Positions 16,970 to 26,164 of a DNA stretch of 64,000 bases are shown here, piece after piece. Numbering within the stretch: the stretch's first letter is position 1; every line of letters starts with the position of its first letter. Where the stretch lies: positions 744,001 through 808,000 of the forward strand of contig NZ_JBIYZW010000003.1 of NCBI RefSeq assembly GCF_044628455.1, in the 5' to 3' direction. Under the pieces are notes generated by a model. It did no database searches, was not told the DNA's origin, and was given only the letters and a program-made list of their open reading frames with translations. Made by a program: the position numbers and the translations under genes. The DNA is from Solirubrum sp044628455. Its GTDB lineage: Bacteria > Bacteroidota > Bacteroidia > Cytophagales > Hymenobacteraceae.

Positions 16970-17000
16970 CAAAGCTAGTGCTAATGGAGCAGGTGGTCAA
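16970..17000 (-). promoter_or_regulatory. promoter of the SusC/SusD operon
   Basis: On the minus strand TTG (17000-16998), a 20-base spacer and TAGCTTTG (16977-16970) match the Bacteroidota primary sigma consensus TTG-N19-21-TAnnTTTG exactly. The predicted transcript starts near 16963, leaving a ~200-base leader. Confidence 0.8.
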
Positions 17001-17035
17001 GGTAAGCAACGGCCGGGGATAATTGCATTCTGGCG

Positions 17036-17066
17036 TTGCGCTCTGCCCGGAAAGCCGTTACATTTC
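17036..17066 (+). promoter_or_regulatory. promoter of the NagB-like gene
   Basis: TTG (17036-17038), a 20-base spacer and TACATTTC (17059-17066; one mismatch to TAnnTTTG). It lies 24 bases upstream of ATG 17091 and is divergent from the SusC promoter only ~35 bases away. Confidence 0.65.
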
Positions 17067-17090
17067 GCCGCTCACCTTGCCCCCGTGCCC

Positions 17091-19010
17091 ATGCTCACTT
17101 TCCCGCAGTCCGAGAAAATACCCGTCAGCATCTACGCCGATTCCGAGCTGGCCTCGGTAACCGTGGCCCGGCAGATTGCCGAGCTGATTCGGCAGCGCGC
17201 CGCCGAAAACCGCTCCTGCGTACTGGGGCTGGCCACCGGCTCGTCGCCCACCCGGGTGTACGAGGAGCTGGTGCGCCTGCACCGCCAGGAAGGACTGAGC
17301 TTTCAGAACGTGGTCAGCTTTAACCTCGACGAGTACTTTCCCATGGCGCCCGACTCGCTGCAGAGCTACGTGCGCTTCATGCGCGAGTACCTGTTCGACC
17401 ACGTCGACATCCGCCCCGAAAACGTGCACATTCCCGACGGCACCATCCGGCCCGAGGAGGTGGCCGACTACTGCCGCCGCTACGAGGAGCAGATTCGCGC
17501 GGCCGGCGGCATCGACCTGCAGCTGCTGGGCATCGGGCGCACCGGCCACATCGGCTTCAACGAGCCCGGCTCGGGCGCCCAATCGCGCACCCGTCTCATC
17601 ACCCTCGACCACATCACCCGCACCGACGCGGCCTCCGACTTCTACGGCGAGGAGAACGTGCCGCGCCGGGCCCTGACCATGGGCGTGGGCACCATCCTCG
17701 AAGCCCGCCACATCGTGCTGCTGGCCTGGGGCGAGGGCAAGGCCGCCGTGGTCAAGCGCATGGTGGAGGGCGAGCCCACCGACACCGTGCCGGCCACCTA
17801 CCTGCAGCGCCACCCCGCGGTACAGGTGGTGCTCGACGACGCGGCCGCCGCCGAGCTGACCCAGCGCAAAACGCCCTGGCTGGCCGGCCTGGCCAGCAAC
17901 TGGCAGGATGAGGCCACCGTGCGCAAGGCCGTAACCTGGCTGGCGCGCACCCGGCAGCAGCCCATTCTCAAGCTTACCGACAACGACTACAACGAAAACG
18001 GGCTGTCCGAGCTGCTGGCCGAGTCGGGGCCGGCCTACTCCATCAACATCCGCGTCTTCAACCAGCTGCAGCACACCATCACGGGCTGGCCCGGCGGCAA
18101 GCCCCAGGCCGACGACCGCCACCGCCCCGAGCGCGCCGCGCCGTTTCCCAAGCGCGTGCTCGTTTTCTCGCCCCACCCCGACGACGACGTCATCAGCATG
18201 GGCGGCACCCTGCTGCGCCTCGTCGACCAGGGCCACGAGGTGCACGTGGCCTACCAGACCTCGGGCAACATTGCCGTGTTCGACGACGAGGCCATTCGCT
18301 TCGCCGAGTTCGTGGCCGATTACGACCAGGCCTTCCGCCTCTCGGGCGAGCAGCCGGCCGAAAACCTGTACCAGCGCGTGGCCGACTTCCTCAAAACCAA
18401 GGCCCCGGGCCAGGTCGACTCCGACGAGGTGCAGCAGATCAAGGGGCTGATTCGCCGCGGCGAAGCCAAGGCCGCTTGCCGCTACGCCGGCCTCGACCCC
18501 GACGAGCGGGCGCACTTCATGAACCTGCCCTTCTACGAAACCGGCCGCGTGCGCAAGAAGCCCCTGGGCGAAGACGACATTCAGCTCACGATGGATTTGC
18601 TCAACCGCATCCGGCCCCAGCAGATTTACGCCGCCGGCGACCTGAGCGACCCGCACGGCACCCACCGCGTGTGCCTTTCGGCCATCATGCAGGCCGTGCA
18701 GCGCCTGCAGGCCGAGGGCTGCGAGTGGCTGGCCGACTGCTGGGTGTGGCTGTACCGCGGCGCCTGGCAGGAGTGGGATTTGGACCAGATTGAAATGGCC
18801 GTGCCCATATCGCCCGAGGAGCTCACGCGCAAGCGCCGCGCCATCTTCAAGCACCAGTCGCAGAAAGACCGGCCGTTGTTTCCCGGGGCCGACCAGCGCG
18901 AGTTCTGGCAGCGGGCCGAGGAGCGCAACCGCACCACCGCCCGCCTCTACGACCAGCTGGGTTTGCCCGAGTACGAGGGCATCGAGGCCTTCGTGCGCTG
19001 GCATTTTTAA
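17091..19010 (+). CDS. nagB: glucosamine-6-phosphate deaminase fused to a LmbE/PIG-L-like domain
   Basis: A 639-residue two-domain cytoplasmic protein of the type known in Bacteroidota (BT_0258-like). Residues ~1-260 form the NagB domain, with FNLDEYF and GIGRTGHIGFNEPGS (active-site Asp/His/Glu region) and LTMGVGTI; it would convert glucosamine-6-phosphate to fructose-6-phosphate and ammonia. Residues ~355-639 form a PIG-L/LmbE deacetylase-like domain with the zinc motif HPDDD (362-366). Because the NagB part may have diverged in this family, the exact substrate is uncertain. The frame is open far upstream, but ATG 17091 fits the promoter and family length. It is divergently transcribed from the first SusC operon. 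Confidence 0.85.
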   Translation: MLTFPQSEKIPVSIYADSELASVTVARQIAELIRQRAAENRSCVLGLATGSSPTRVYEELVRLHRQEGLSFQNVVSFNLDEYFPMAPDSLQSYVRFMREYLFDHVDIRPENVHIPDGTIRPEEVADYCRRYEEQIRAAGGIDLQLLGIGRTGHIGFNEPGSGAQSRTRLITLDHITRTDAASDFYGEENVPRRALTMGVGTILEARHIVLLAWGEGKAAVVKRMVEGEPTDTVPATYLQRHPAVQVVLDDAAAAELTQRKTPWLAGLASNWQDEATVRKAVTWLARTRQQPILKLTDNDYNENGLSELLAESGPAYSINIRVFNQLQHTITGWPGGKPQADDRHRPERAAPFPKRVLVFSPHPDDDVISMGGTLLRLVDQGHEVHVAYQTSGNIAVFDDEAIRFAEFVADYDQAFRLSGEQPAENLYQRVADFLKTKAPGQVDSDEVQQIKGLIRRGEAKAACRYAGLDPDERAHFMNLPFYETGRVRKKPLGEDDIQLTMDLLNRIRPQQIYAAGDLSDPHGTHRVCLSAIMQAVQRLQAEGCEWLADCWVWLYRGAWQEWDLDQIEMAVPISPEELTRKRRAIFKHQSQKDRPLFPGADQREFWQRAEERNRTTARLYDQLGLPEYEGIEAFVRWHF

Positions 19011-19039
19011 GCGCACCCGGGCCGCCACTTCTCAGCCGC

Positions 19040-19087
19040 AAGCCCCGCCGAAGCCAGAACCTCCGCGTTCCGGTTTCGGCGGGGCTT
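19040..19087 (+). terminator. terminator after the NagB-like gene
   Basis: The 13-bp perfect arm AAGCCCCGCCGAA (19040-19052) pairs with 19075-19087, 30 bases after the stop at 19010. The rest of the gap to 19294 holds an AT-rich stretch (19217-19257) that probably carries the promoter of the second susC-like gene, though no consensus box is clear. Confidence 0.8.
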
Positions 19088-19294
19088 GCTCGTGTGTATT
19101 GCCCGGGCAAGCTGGTAGAAGGCGTTGCAGAAACGCCCGGTGATTACGCCAGGGAGAGAGGCGAACTGGTCGGCAACAGGTAGTACAGCTCCCGCGGGAA
19201 CGATCTACCGATGAATGGAATATTAATAATTAATATAAAATTAATAGTATATATTGATGCTGTTTCCCCTTTCACCCCTCATTTCCTTCCTGCT

Positions 19295-22200
19295 ATGCGA
19301 AACCCGTACTCCGTTGCGAGGCTGGTCCTGTTGTTGGGCTGGCTTCTTACGTACCAGCTCCCCGGGCCAGCGGTGGCGCAAACCGACTCCGGCCGGCAGA
19401 CTTACACCCTGCAGGGCCGCGTAGTGGATGAGCGTGGCCAGGGACTGCCCGGCATCACCGTGCTGCTGGGCGGCACCACCCAGGGCACGGCCACCAACGC
19501 CGATGGCAGCTACAGCCTGGCGGCGCAGGTGGCCCCGGGCGCCTACACCCTGACTTTTTCGGCCGTGGGCTACCGCACCCAGAGCCGCTCCATCACGCTG
19601 GGCAGCAGCGCCAGCGTCACTACCGACGTGGTGCTAACGGAAGCCCGCCAGAATCTCGACGACGTGGTGGTCATTGGCTCTACCATCAGCGTGAGCAAGC
19701 GGGAGTTGGGCAATGCCATCAGCACCGTGAGTGCCCGCGAGCTGGAGCAGGCCGGCACCGGCGGCGCCCTCAATGCCCTGCAGGGTAAGCTGGCCGGCGC
19801 GCAGATTGTGCAGAACTCCGGCGACCCTTCGGGCTCGATGTCGGTGCGGCTGCGCGGCATTCACTCGCTGCGCGGCTCTTCCGACCCGCTGTACGTGGTG
19901 GATGGAGTAATTGTGAGCAACGCCAGCACCAACGTCTCGCAGCTGGCCCCGGCGGCCGACAATGCCATCGGCTCGGCGGCCAACCCCGGGCAGAACCGCC
20001 TGGCCGACCTCAATCCCAACGACATTGCCAGCATCAACGTCATCAACGGGGCGGCGGCGGCGGCGCAGTACGGCTCGCGGGCGTCCAACGGGGTGGTGCT
20101 CATTACTACCAAGCGGGGGCAGCAGGGCGCGCCGCGCGTGTCGGTGTACGCCAGCTTCAACGTGAACGAGCTGCGCAAATCGGTGCCGGTGAATACCTAT
20201 GGCAAGCAGTTCGGCTTTGCCGATCTGCGCCTCTACACCATTGGGGCGCCCACGGCCCAGCAGCTGGCGGCTAACCCCGGCGTCACCACCACCGGCATCG
20301 TGCGCGCCGGGGCCACGGCGCAGTTGGCCACCAACCTGGTGGACGTGCCGCGCTACGACTACTTCAAGGAAATTTTCCAGACCGGCTACGGCACCGACAA
20401 CGGCGCTTCCATCACGGGCGGGGCCGAGCGCACCCAGTACCTGGTGTCGGTGGGCTACCTGAAAAACGAGGGCATCATCAAGGGCACCGAGTTTACGCGC
20501 TACAACGTGCGGGCGCGGGTGGATCAGCGGCTGACCGACTGGGCCAAGGCCTCGGTGGGCGTGGCCTACAACAACAGCTTTTCCGACGAAAAGGCCAACG
20601 GCAACGTCTTCTACAGCCCCATCAACTCGGTCAACATCACCAACAACATCTACGACATCAACCGGCGCGACCCCAGCGGCAACCTGCTGGCCGTGGAGCC
20701 CACCCGCGTGAACCCGCTCTCGACCATCGAGGACATGAAGTTCACCCAGCGCACCAACCGCACCATCAGCGACCTGCAGGTGAACCTGACGCCATTCAAG
20801 GATTTGTCGCTGGACTACATCCTGGGCGTGGATACCTATTCGCAGGCCGGGCAGAACTACATCCGGCCCTATCCCTACCAGGCCGTGGCCGGGCTGCCGC
20901 TGGCCCGCTTTCCCGCCGGATTCGCCGCCAACGCCAACAACAACGTGCTGCAGCTGAACTCCGACGTGAACCTGGGCTACAACCGGCAGCTCACCGAGGA
21001 CTTTCGCCTGACCTTGCTGGCGGGCTACAGCTACCAATACTTCCGCGGCGAGCTGGTACGCACCCAGGGCCAGGGCCAGGCGCCGTTTATTTCGACGGTG
21101 AGCGGCTCGGCCAGCAACACCGTGTCTTCTAACTACGGCCTCGACCAGTTTGACTTGAGCGGAGTGTTTGGGCAGGCCACGTTCAGCTTCCGCAACCTGG
21201 CCTTCGTTACGGGCGCGCTGCGCCGCGACCGGTCGTCGAAATTCTCGCCCTCCGAAACCAACCAGTACTACCCCAAGGTCAGCGGCTCGGTGGTGGTGTC
21301 GGACCTGGGCTTCTGGCAGAACGCCAGCTACCTGAAGGCTTTCAACTCGCTCAAGCTGCGCGCCAGCTACGGCGAGGCGGGCGGGCTGACGGCCATCAAC
21401 TCCTATGACCGGTTCTACCAGTTCGTGCCGGTGGGCTTTCAGGGCCGCAACACCTTCCTGCCGAGCGCGCAGCTAGCCAACCCGCGGGTGCGGCCCGAGC
21501 GCGTGGCCGAGCTGGAAGTAGGCGCCGACCTGGGTTTTCTCAACGACCGGATTGGTCTGGGCGTGTCGTGGTACGAGCAGAATACCTCCGACCTGGTGGT
21601 CGACCGCCAGATTGCACCCTCGCGCGGGGGCTCGTCCATCGTCGAAAACGTGGCCAAGCTCCGCAACGAGGGCGTGGAAGTGCAGCTGAGCGCCGTGCCG
21701 GTGAAAACCACCAATTTCAGCTGGGACGTGACGGCCATCTTCAGTCGCAACCGCAACAAGGTGGTGGACCTGGTCGGCTCGGCAGCCATTCTAATCGACA
21801 ACGTGGCCGGGGCGCCGGTGTATCTGATCAATGGCCAGCCGGTGGGCGTGTTCTATGGCTCGGCCTACGCCCGCAACCCCGACGGCTCGTTGCTGCTCAC
21901 CCCGCAAGGCTTCCGGCAAGACGAGCGCACCATCGGGCAAAGCACCGGGGCATTGGGCTTCACGCCCGCCCGCGGGGGCGACGGGCAGCCCAGCTACGCC
22001 CAGGGCACCAGCGTGGCCAACGTGGTCATCGGCAACCCCAACCCCGACTGGACCGGCTCGTTCAGCACCAACCTGACCTACCGGCGCCTGTCGTTGCGGG
22101 TGCTGCTGGACGCGGTGCAGGGCGTGGACGTGTTCAACGCCGACTACCGCACCCGGCAGGGCGTGGGCCTGGGCGAGCTGGCTGAGAAGGAGCTGCGCGG

Positions 22201-22498
22201 CGAGCTGCCGCGGGGCTATATCTTCTCGGTGTACAACACCCAGGAGTTTCGCGTCGACGACGGCTCGTTCGTGAAGCTGCGCGAGGCGGCGCTGAGCTAT
22301 ACGCTGCCGCCCGTGAGCCGCTTCATCAGCAACCTGAACGTGGCGCTGATCGGCCGCAACCTGTACTCCTGGGACGACTACAAGGGCTTCGACCCCGAAA
22401 CCAGCGCCGGCGGCTCGTCGGACTTGCTGCGGGCCGTGGACTTCGGCAACGTGCCCATTCCGCGCACCTACCAGCTGCGGCTCAGCGCCGCGTTCTAG
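19295..22498 (+). CDS. SusC/RagA-family TonB-dependent transporter (second pair)
   Basis: A 1,067-residue outer-membrane receptor. ATG 19295 starts a signal peptide (MRNPYSVARLVLLLGW, cleavage after AVAQ); an in-frame ATG at 19211 lies in AT-rich promoter sequence and is not preferred. Domains: carboxypeptidase-regulatory-like (GRVVDERGQGLPGITVLLGG), plug with MSVRLRGIHSLRGSSDPLYV and INGAAAAAQYGSRASNG, then a barrel ending YQLRLSAAF. It forms a pair with the SusD-like gene 32 bases downstream. The substrate is unknown; proximity to NagB and the NagX-like gene suggests amino sugars or their oligomers, which is inference. Confidence 0.92.
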   Translation: MRNPYSVARLVLLLGWLLTYQLPGPAVAQTDSGRQTYTLQGRVVDERGQGLPGITVLLGGTTQGTATNADGSYSLAAQVAPGAYTLTFSAVGYRTQSRSITLGSSASVTTDVVLTEARQNLDDVVVIGSTISVSKRELGNAISTVSARELEQAGTGGALNALQGKLAGAQIVQNSGDPSGSMSVRLRGIHSLRGSSDPLYVVDGVIVSNASTNVSQLAPAADNAIGSAANPGQNRLADLNPNDIASINVINGAAAAAQYGSRASNGVVLITTKRGQQGAPRVSVYASFNVNELRKSVPVNTYGKQFGFADLRLYTIGAPTAQQLAANPGVTTTGIVRAGATAQLATNLVDVPRYDYFKEIFQTGYGTDNGASITGGAERTQYLVSVGYLKNEGIIKGTEFTRYNVRARVDQRLTDWAKASVGVAYNNSFSDEKANGNVFYSPINSVNITNNIYDINRRDPSGNLLAVEPTRVNPLSTIEDMKFTQRTNRTISDLQVNLTPFKDLSLDYILGVDTYSQAGQNYIRPYPYQAVAGLPLARFPAGFAANANNNVLQLNSDVNLGYNRQLTEDFRLTLLAGYSYQYFRGELVRTQGQGQAPFISTVSGSASNTVSSNYGLDQFDLSGVFGQATFSFRNLAFVTGALRRDRSSKFSPSETNQYYPKVSGSVVVSDLGFWQNASYLKAFNSLKLRASYGEAGGLTAINSYDRFYQFVPVGFQGRNTFLPSAQLANPRVRPERVAELEVGADLGFLNDRIGLGVSWYEQNTSDLVVDRQIAPSRGGSSIVENVAKLRNEGVEVQLSAVPVKTTNFSWDVTAIFSRNRNKVVDLVGSAAILIDNVAGAPVYLINGQPVGVFYGSAYARNPDGSLLLTPQGFRQDERTIGQSTGALGFTPARGGDGQPSYAQGTSVANVVIGNPNPDWTGSFSTNLTYRRLSLRVLLDAVQGVDVFNADYRTRQGVGLGELAEKELRGELPRGYIFSVYNTQEFRVDDGSFVKLREAALSYTLPPVSRFISNLNVALIGRNLYSWDDYKGFDPETSAGGSSDLLRAVDFGNVPIPRTYQLRLSAAF

Positions 22499-22530
22499 GT
22501 CGCTTTTCTTCCCCTAACCCTCGCCCTTCC

Positions 22531-23859
22531 ATGAAAAAGATAGTGGTACTGCTGGCGGCGCTGTTGGTAACGATAAGCGGCTGCAACAAGGAATACCTGA
22601 ACCCGAGTACCGCCAGCGACGTGCAGGTGCTCACCAACTCCGACGGCCTGATTACCGTGTGCAACGGCATGCAGGCGCGCTACACCACCGGCGCCGCCCT
22701 CAGCCCGCTCTACAACATCGTGGCCGCCGGTGGGCTAACCACCCGCGAGCTGACGGTGATTAACGTGGGCAACATCGAGGAATACAACGTGAGTTTGGGC
22801 GCGGGCAACGTAACCAACCTCAACGGCGTGGTGCGCAACCTCTGGACCCAGCTGCACCTGGTGCGCGCCAATGCCGACCTGGTGCTGGCCAACGCCGGCA
22901 ACGCCGCCGACCCCGGCACGCGCAGCGGCATTGTGGCCTACGCCAGCGTGTTCCGGGCGCTGGCCATCGGCACCCTGACGCAGTTTTTCGAGCAGCTGCC
23001 CATCACCACGCAGGTCAACGCGCCTTTCGTGAGCCGGACGGTGGCCTTGCAGTCGGCCGTGGCGCAGCTGGAAGTGGCCGCCGCGCAGCTGGCCCAGACG
23101 CCGGTGTCGGCCGATTTCAACAGCAAAATCATCGGCGGCATCAACCTGCCCAACACCGTGCAGGCCCTCATTGCCCGCTACAGCCTGCTGGCCGGCGACT
23201 ACGACAAGGCCCTGGCTGCCGCCGGCCGCGTCGACCTAGCCAGCCGCTCGGTGTTCAGCTTCGACGATCTGGCGCGCAACCCGGTGTTTGAAGTGGCCTT
23301 TGGCAACCGCAACGTGTTTGAGCCCACCGACGTGAACCTGGGGTTGACCGGCGCGCTGACGCCCGAGCCCGGCGACCGGCGCATTCCCTTCTACACCCGC
23401 GCCAATCCCACGGCCACCCAGAACCGCGGCACTGGCTTTTACACCGCCAGCTCGGCGCCCATTCCGGTGTACGTGCCCGGCGAGATGCTGCTGATTCGGG
23501 CCGAAGCCTACGCCCGCAAGGGCGACCTGGCCAACGCCGTAACCGAGCTGAACAAAGTGCGCACCAGCACGGCCGCTGCCACTACCACCTCAGTGGGCAA
23601 CGCCACCTTCCCCACGGCGCCCCCCGGGGCCGGCCTGGGACCCTACGCCGGCCCGCTCACGGCCGAAGCCGTGCTGCTGGACATTCTGCGCAACCGCTAC
23701 GTGGAGCTGGCCTTCCAGGGCTTCCGCCTCGACGACAGCCGCCGCTTTAACCGACCCGGGCCGGGCGCCGCCGGCACCGAGCGCAACCGCAACTTCTTCC
23801 CGTACCCCCGCACCGAGCGCGAAAACAACCCCGCTACGCCCCTCGATCCGGATAACTGA
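22531..23859 (+). CDS. SusD/RagB-like nutrient-binding lipoprotein (second pair)
   Basis: A 442-residue lipoprotein with signal MKKIVVLLAALLVTISGC, followed by the family start CNKEYLNPSTASD. The C-terminal part contains the typical PGEMLLIRAEAYARKG helix, a TELNKVRT repeat and a final block (LDILRNRYVELAFQGFR, then DDSRRF), as in RagB/SusD proteins. It follows the susC-like gene by 32 bases and is the last cistron before a terminator at 23890-23929. It should sit on the cell surface and deliver its ligand to the transporter. It is shorter than many SusD proteins (about 500-600 residues) but shows no sign of truncation. Confidence 0.88.
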   Translation: MKKIVVLLAALLVTISGCNKEYLNPSTASDVQVLTNSDGLITVCNGMQARYTTGAALSPLYNIVAAGGLTTRELTVINVGNIEEYNVSLGAGNVTNLNGVVRNLWTQLHLVRANADLVLANAGNAADPGTRSGIVAYASVFRALAIGTLTQFFEQLPITTQVNAPFVSRTVALQSAVAQLEVAAAQLAQTPVSADFNSKIIGGINLPNTVQALIARYSLLAGDYDKALAAAGRVDLASRSVFSFDDLARNPVFEVAFGNRNVFEPTDVNLGLTGALTPEPGDRRIPFYTRANPTATQNRGTGFYTASSAPIPVYVPGEMLLIRAEAYARKGDLANAVTELNKVRTSTAAATTTSVGNATFPTAPPGAGLGPYAGPLTAEAVLLDILRNRYVELAFQGFRLDDSRRFNRPGPGAAGTERNRNFFPYPRTERENNPATPLDPDN

Positions 23860-23889
23860 CGAGGACAGCGAGCTTCATCCGCTTGTGCC

Positions 23890-23929
23890 GGCAAAACTCC
23901 CTTCCAAGCAAAAGGAGGGGAGTTTTGCC
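23890..23929 (+). terminator. terminator after the second SusC/SusD pair
   Basis: GGCAAAACTCCC (23890-23901) pairs perfectly with 23918-23929, and the stem can extend inward. It lies 31 bases after the susD-like stop and argues against the in-frame start at 23885 for the next gene. Confidence 0.8.
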
Positions 23930-23941
23930 GTTATTTACCCG

Positions 23942-25132
23942 ATGCAATCCACTACTCAGTCCGCTCTAGCCACCACCCAAACAGAGCCGCTGGCGGAGGC
24001 CGCGCAGCCGGGGCGCCTCGTCTCGCTCGATGTATTCCGCGGCATTACCGTGCTGGCCATGATCCTGGTCAACAACCCCGGCGACTGGGGCCACATCTAC
24101 GCGCCGCTACGGCACGCTACCTGGCACGGCTGCACGCCCACCGACCTGATTTTTCCCTTCTTTCTGTTCATCGTGGGCGTTTCCCTGGTGTACGCCCTCG
24201 ATGGCACCCGGCGGCAGGGTGGGCCGCTGGGGCCGGTGCTGGCGCGCGTGGCACGGCGGGCGGCGGTGCTCATTGCGTTGGGCCTGTTTCTGTCGCTGTT
24301 TCCCTCCTTCGATTTCAGCACCGTGCGTCTGCCGGGCGTGCTGCAGCGCATCGGGCTGGTGTTTTTTGCCGGCAGCCTGATCTTTCTCACCACCAGCCGG
24401 CGCCAGCAGCTCTGGCTGCTGGCGGGCATATTGGTGGGCTACAACGTGCTGCTGCAACTGCTGCCGGTGCCGGGCTTCGGGCCGGCCAACCTGGAGCCGG
24501 CTACCAACCTGGGCGCCTGGCTCGACCGCACCGTGCTGGGCGAAGCGCACCTGTGGAAGCTCAGTAAAACCTGGGACCCCGAGGGCCTGCTCAGCACCCT
24601 GCCCGCCATCGGCACCGGGCTGCTGGGCGTCATTACGGCCCAGTGGCTGCGGCGCCGCGACGTGGAGCCGACCACCAAAGTGGCCTGGCTGTTCGTGGAC
24701 GCCGGCCTGCTGGTGGTGCTGGGACTAATCTGGCACGGCTGGTTTCCCATCAACAAAAGCCTCTGGACCAGCTCCTACGTGCTGTATACCGGCGGGCTGG
24801 CCGTGGCCGGACTGGCCACGCTCTACTGGCTGTGCGACGTGCAGGGCTGGCGGGGCTGGCGGGGCTGGACCAAGCCTTTCCTGGTATACGGCGTCAATGC
24901 CATTACCGTGTTTTTCCTCTCGGGCCTGATTCCGCGCATCATGGCCCTCATCAAGCTGCCCAACGCCGCCGGCAAGGAGCTGGGACTGAAGGAGTGGCTG
25001 TACCAGGGCTATTTCGTGCCGCTGTTTGCCGAGCCGAAAATGGCTTCGCTGGCCGGGGCCGTCACGCTGGTGCTCATCTGGCTGGGCATTCTGTGGTGGA
25101 TGTACCACAAGCGGGTCATCATCAAGGTCTGA
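23942..25132 (+). CDS. NagX-like multispanning acyltransferase (COG4299, HGSNAT-related)
   Basis: A 396-residue integral membrane protein with about ten hydrophobic segments. It carries the hallmark motifs of the NagX/heparan-alpha-glucosaminide N-acetyltransferase-like family: SLDVFRGITVLAMILVNNPG near residue 28 and GCTPTDLIFPFFLFIVGVSL near residue 62. In Bacteroidota these proteins are often found in amino-sugar utilisation loci and are thought to act on or transport GlcNAc-type sugars across the inner membrane; the biochemical role is not settled. ATG 23942 is chosen because the alternative at 23885 lies in a terminator. The neighbouring NagB, SusC/SusD and GH3 genes support an amino-sugar link. 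Confidence 0.8.
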   Translation: MQSTTQSALATTQTEPLAEAAQPGRLVSLDVFRGITVLAMILVNNPGDWGHIYAPLRHATWHGCTPTDLIFPFFLFIVGVSLVYALDGTRRQGGPLGPVLARVARRAAVLIALGLFLSLFPSFDFSTVRLPGVLQRIGLVFFAGSLIFLTTSRRQQLWLLAGILVGYNVLLQLLPVPGFGPANLEPATNLGAWLDRTVLGEAHLWKLSKTWDPEGLLSTLPAIGTGLLGVITAQWLRRRDVEPTTKVAWLFVDAGLLVVLGLIWHGWFPINKSLWTSSYVLYTGGLAVAGLATLYWLCDVQGWRGWRGWTKPFLVYGVNAITVFFLSGLIPRIMALIKLPNAAGKELGLKEWLYQGYFVPLFAEPKMASLAGAVTLVLIWLGILWWMYHKRVIIKV

Positions 25133-25152
25133 GGCCACGGCGGAAAAAACAC

Positions 25153-25182
25153 GGGGCGCCGTCACAGCTGTGACGGCGCCCC
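25153..25182. terminator. bidirectional terminator between convergent genes
   Basis: A 30-base perfect palindrome centred on CAGCTG, with an A-run on its left (25144-25149) and GGCTTT on its right. It separates the NagX-like gene (+) from the lipoprotein gene (-). Confidence 0.8.
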
Positions 25183-25208
25183 GGTGGCTTTGTGGGCAGC
25201 GGAGCCGG

Positions 25209-25901
25209 TTACATCCGGTCCCAGGTTTTGCCGCCGCGCTCCTCGAAGCGAATCACGCCGCGGGCCTTGGTGTAGTACACCCGCACGGCGTCCCAGGAGG
25301 TGGGGCGGGCCGGGGGCGTGGGGACCGGGGCCGTGTACTCGAGCACGTTCTGGTAGGTGGTACCGAAAAAGGTTATCTGCGGCAGCAGACGCCAGCCCGC
25401 GGGCAGGGCCGTGCCGGCCTCAAACTGCTCTACCGGCACGTAGAAGATGGTGTTGCTCCAGTCCAGGCCGAGCTGGAACGTCTCGTCGTGGCGGCGCAGG
25501 TTGGGGTCGACCGAGGAGGCCATCAACACCTGAAAGCGGTACTTGGGCAGCTTGCTGTCGGGGTCGATACCGACCTGGAAGGTGGAGTCGGTGCGCTGTA
25601 GCAGGGCCTGGAAGGCCTCGCGGTAGTAGAGAATGTTGCGGCTGTTTGCTTCGCCCACGGATATTTCCTGAAACCCGCCGTTCACGGGCTGGTAGCGACG
25701 CTCATTCACCGTGGAGTCGCGGAAAACCCACACGTCGGGTTTCTGGTAGGGCGCGGCCCACACCTTCTGGGCATCGGTAAACTTGAAGTGCGGGGCGCTT
25801 TCCGAGTTGTCAGCGTCCTTGCAGCTGCTCAGGCCGGCAGCCGACAGCAGTACCAACAGAAAGAGCAACAGGGGCCGGAAGGCGAAAGAGGAAAAGGTCA
25901 T
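25209..25901 (-). CDS. lipoprotein of unknown function, paralogue of the 26165-26848 gene
   Basis: A 230-residue lipoprotein. Start 25901 (MTFSSFAFRPLLLFLLVLL) gives a lipobox LSSC near residue 27. The mature protein begins with a charged stretch and then APHFKFTDAQKVWAAPY. The C-terminus reads VRVYYTKARGVIRFEERGG and ends WDRM, which matches the neighbouring gene (YYTKEQGVVRFEEAGG, ending WDRV), so the two are tandem paralogues. Aromatic residues and a VLEYT segment suggest a beta-sandwich. No known domain is recognised. An in-frame ATG at 25940 would lengthen the N-terminus before the signal and is not preferred. Confidence 0.65.
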   Translation of the reverse strand: MTFSSFAFRPLLLFLLVLLSAAGLSSCKDADNSESAPHFKFTDAQKVWAAPYQKPDVWVFRDSTVNERRYQPVNGGFQEISVGEANSRNILYYREAFQALLQRTDSTFQVGIDPDSKLPKYRFQVLMASSVDPNLRRHDETFQLGLDWSNTIFYVPVEQFEAGTALPAGWRLLPQITFFGTTYQNVLEYTAPVPTPPARPTSWDAVRVYYTKARGVIRFEERGGKTWDRM

Positions 25902-26164
25902 GCCGAAAGTAATGATGAGTAGAGGCCGCAAGGTAAGCACGGGCTGCCGTTTGGCCGGGGCGGCACCCCGACCCTAACACCGCGCTACCACCCGCTTGGT
26001 TCCCGTAGCGAAACCGGGTAGGTCGGGGGGGAGAGCCCCGCGCCGGGCGTTGGGTTGCAAGCAGGGGCTCAGCAATTGGGTACGGCCCCAAAGCAGAGCG
26101 GGCGGCCCCAGTTGGAACCGCCTGCTTCTCACCTTTTTTCACTCACTTTATTTCCATACCGGCG

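Noticed and set aside
17058..19028. 656-codon antisense frame opposite the NagB fusion
   Set aside because: No start context or motif, and the plus-strand gene has two recognisable domains.
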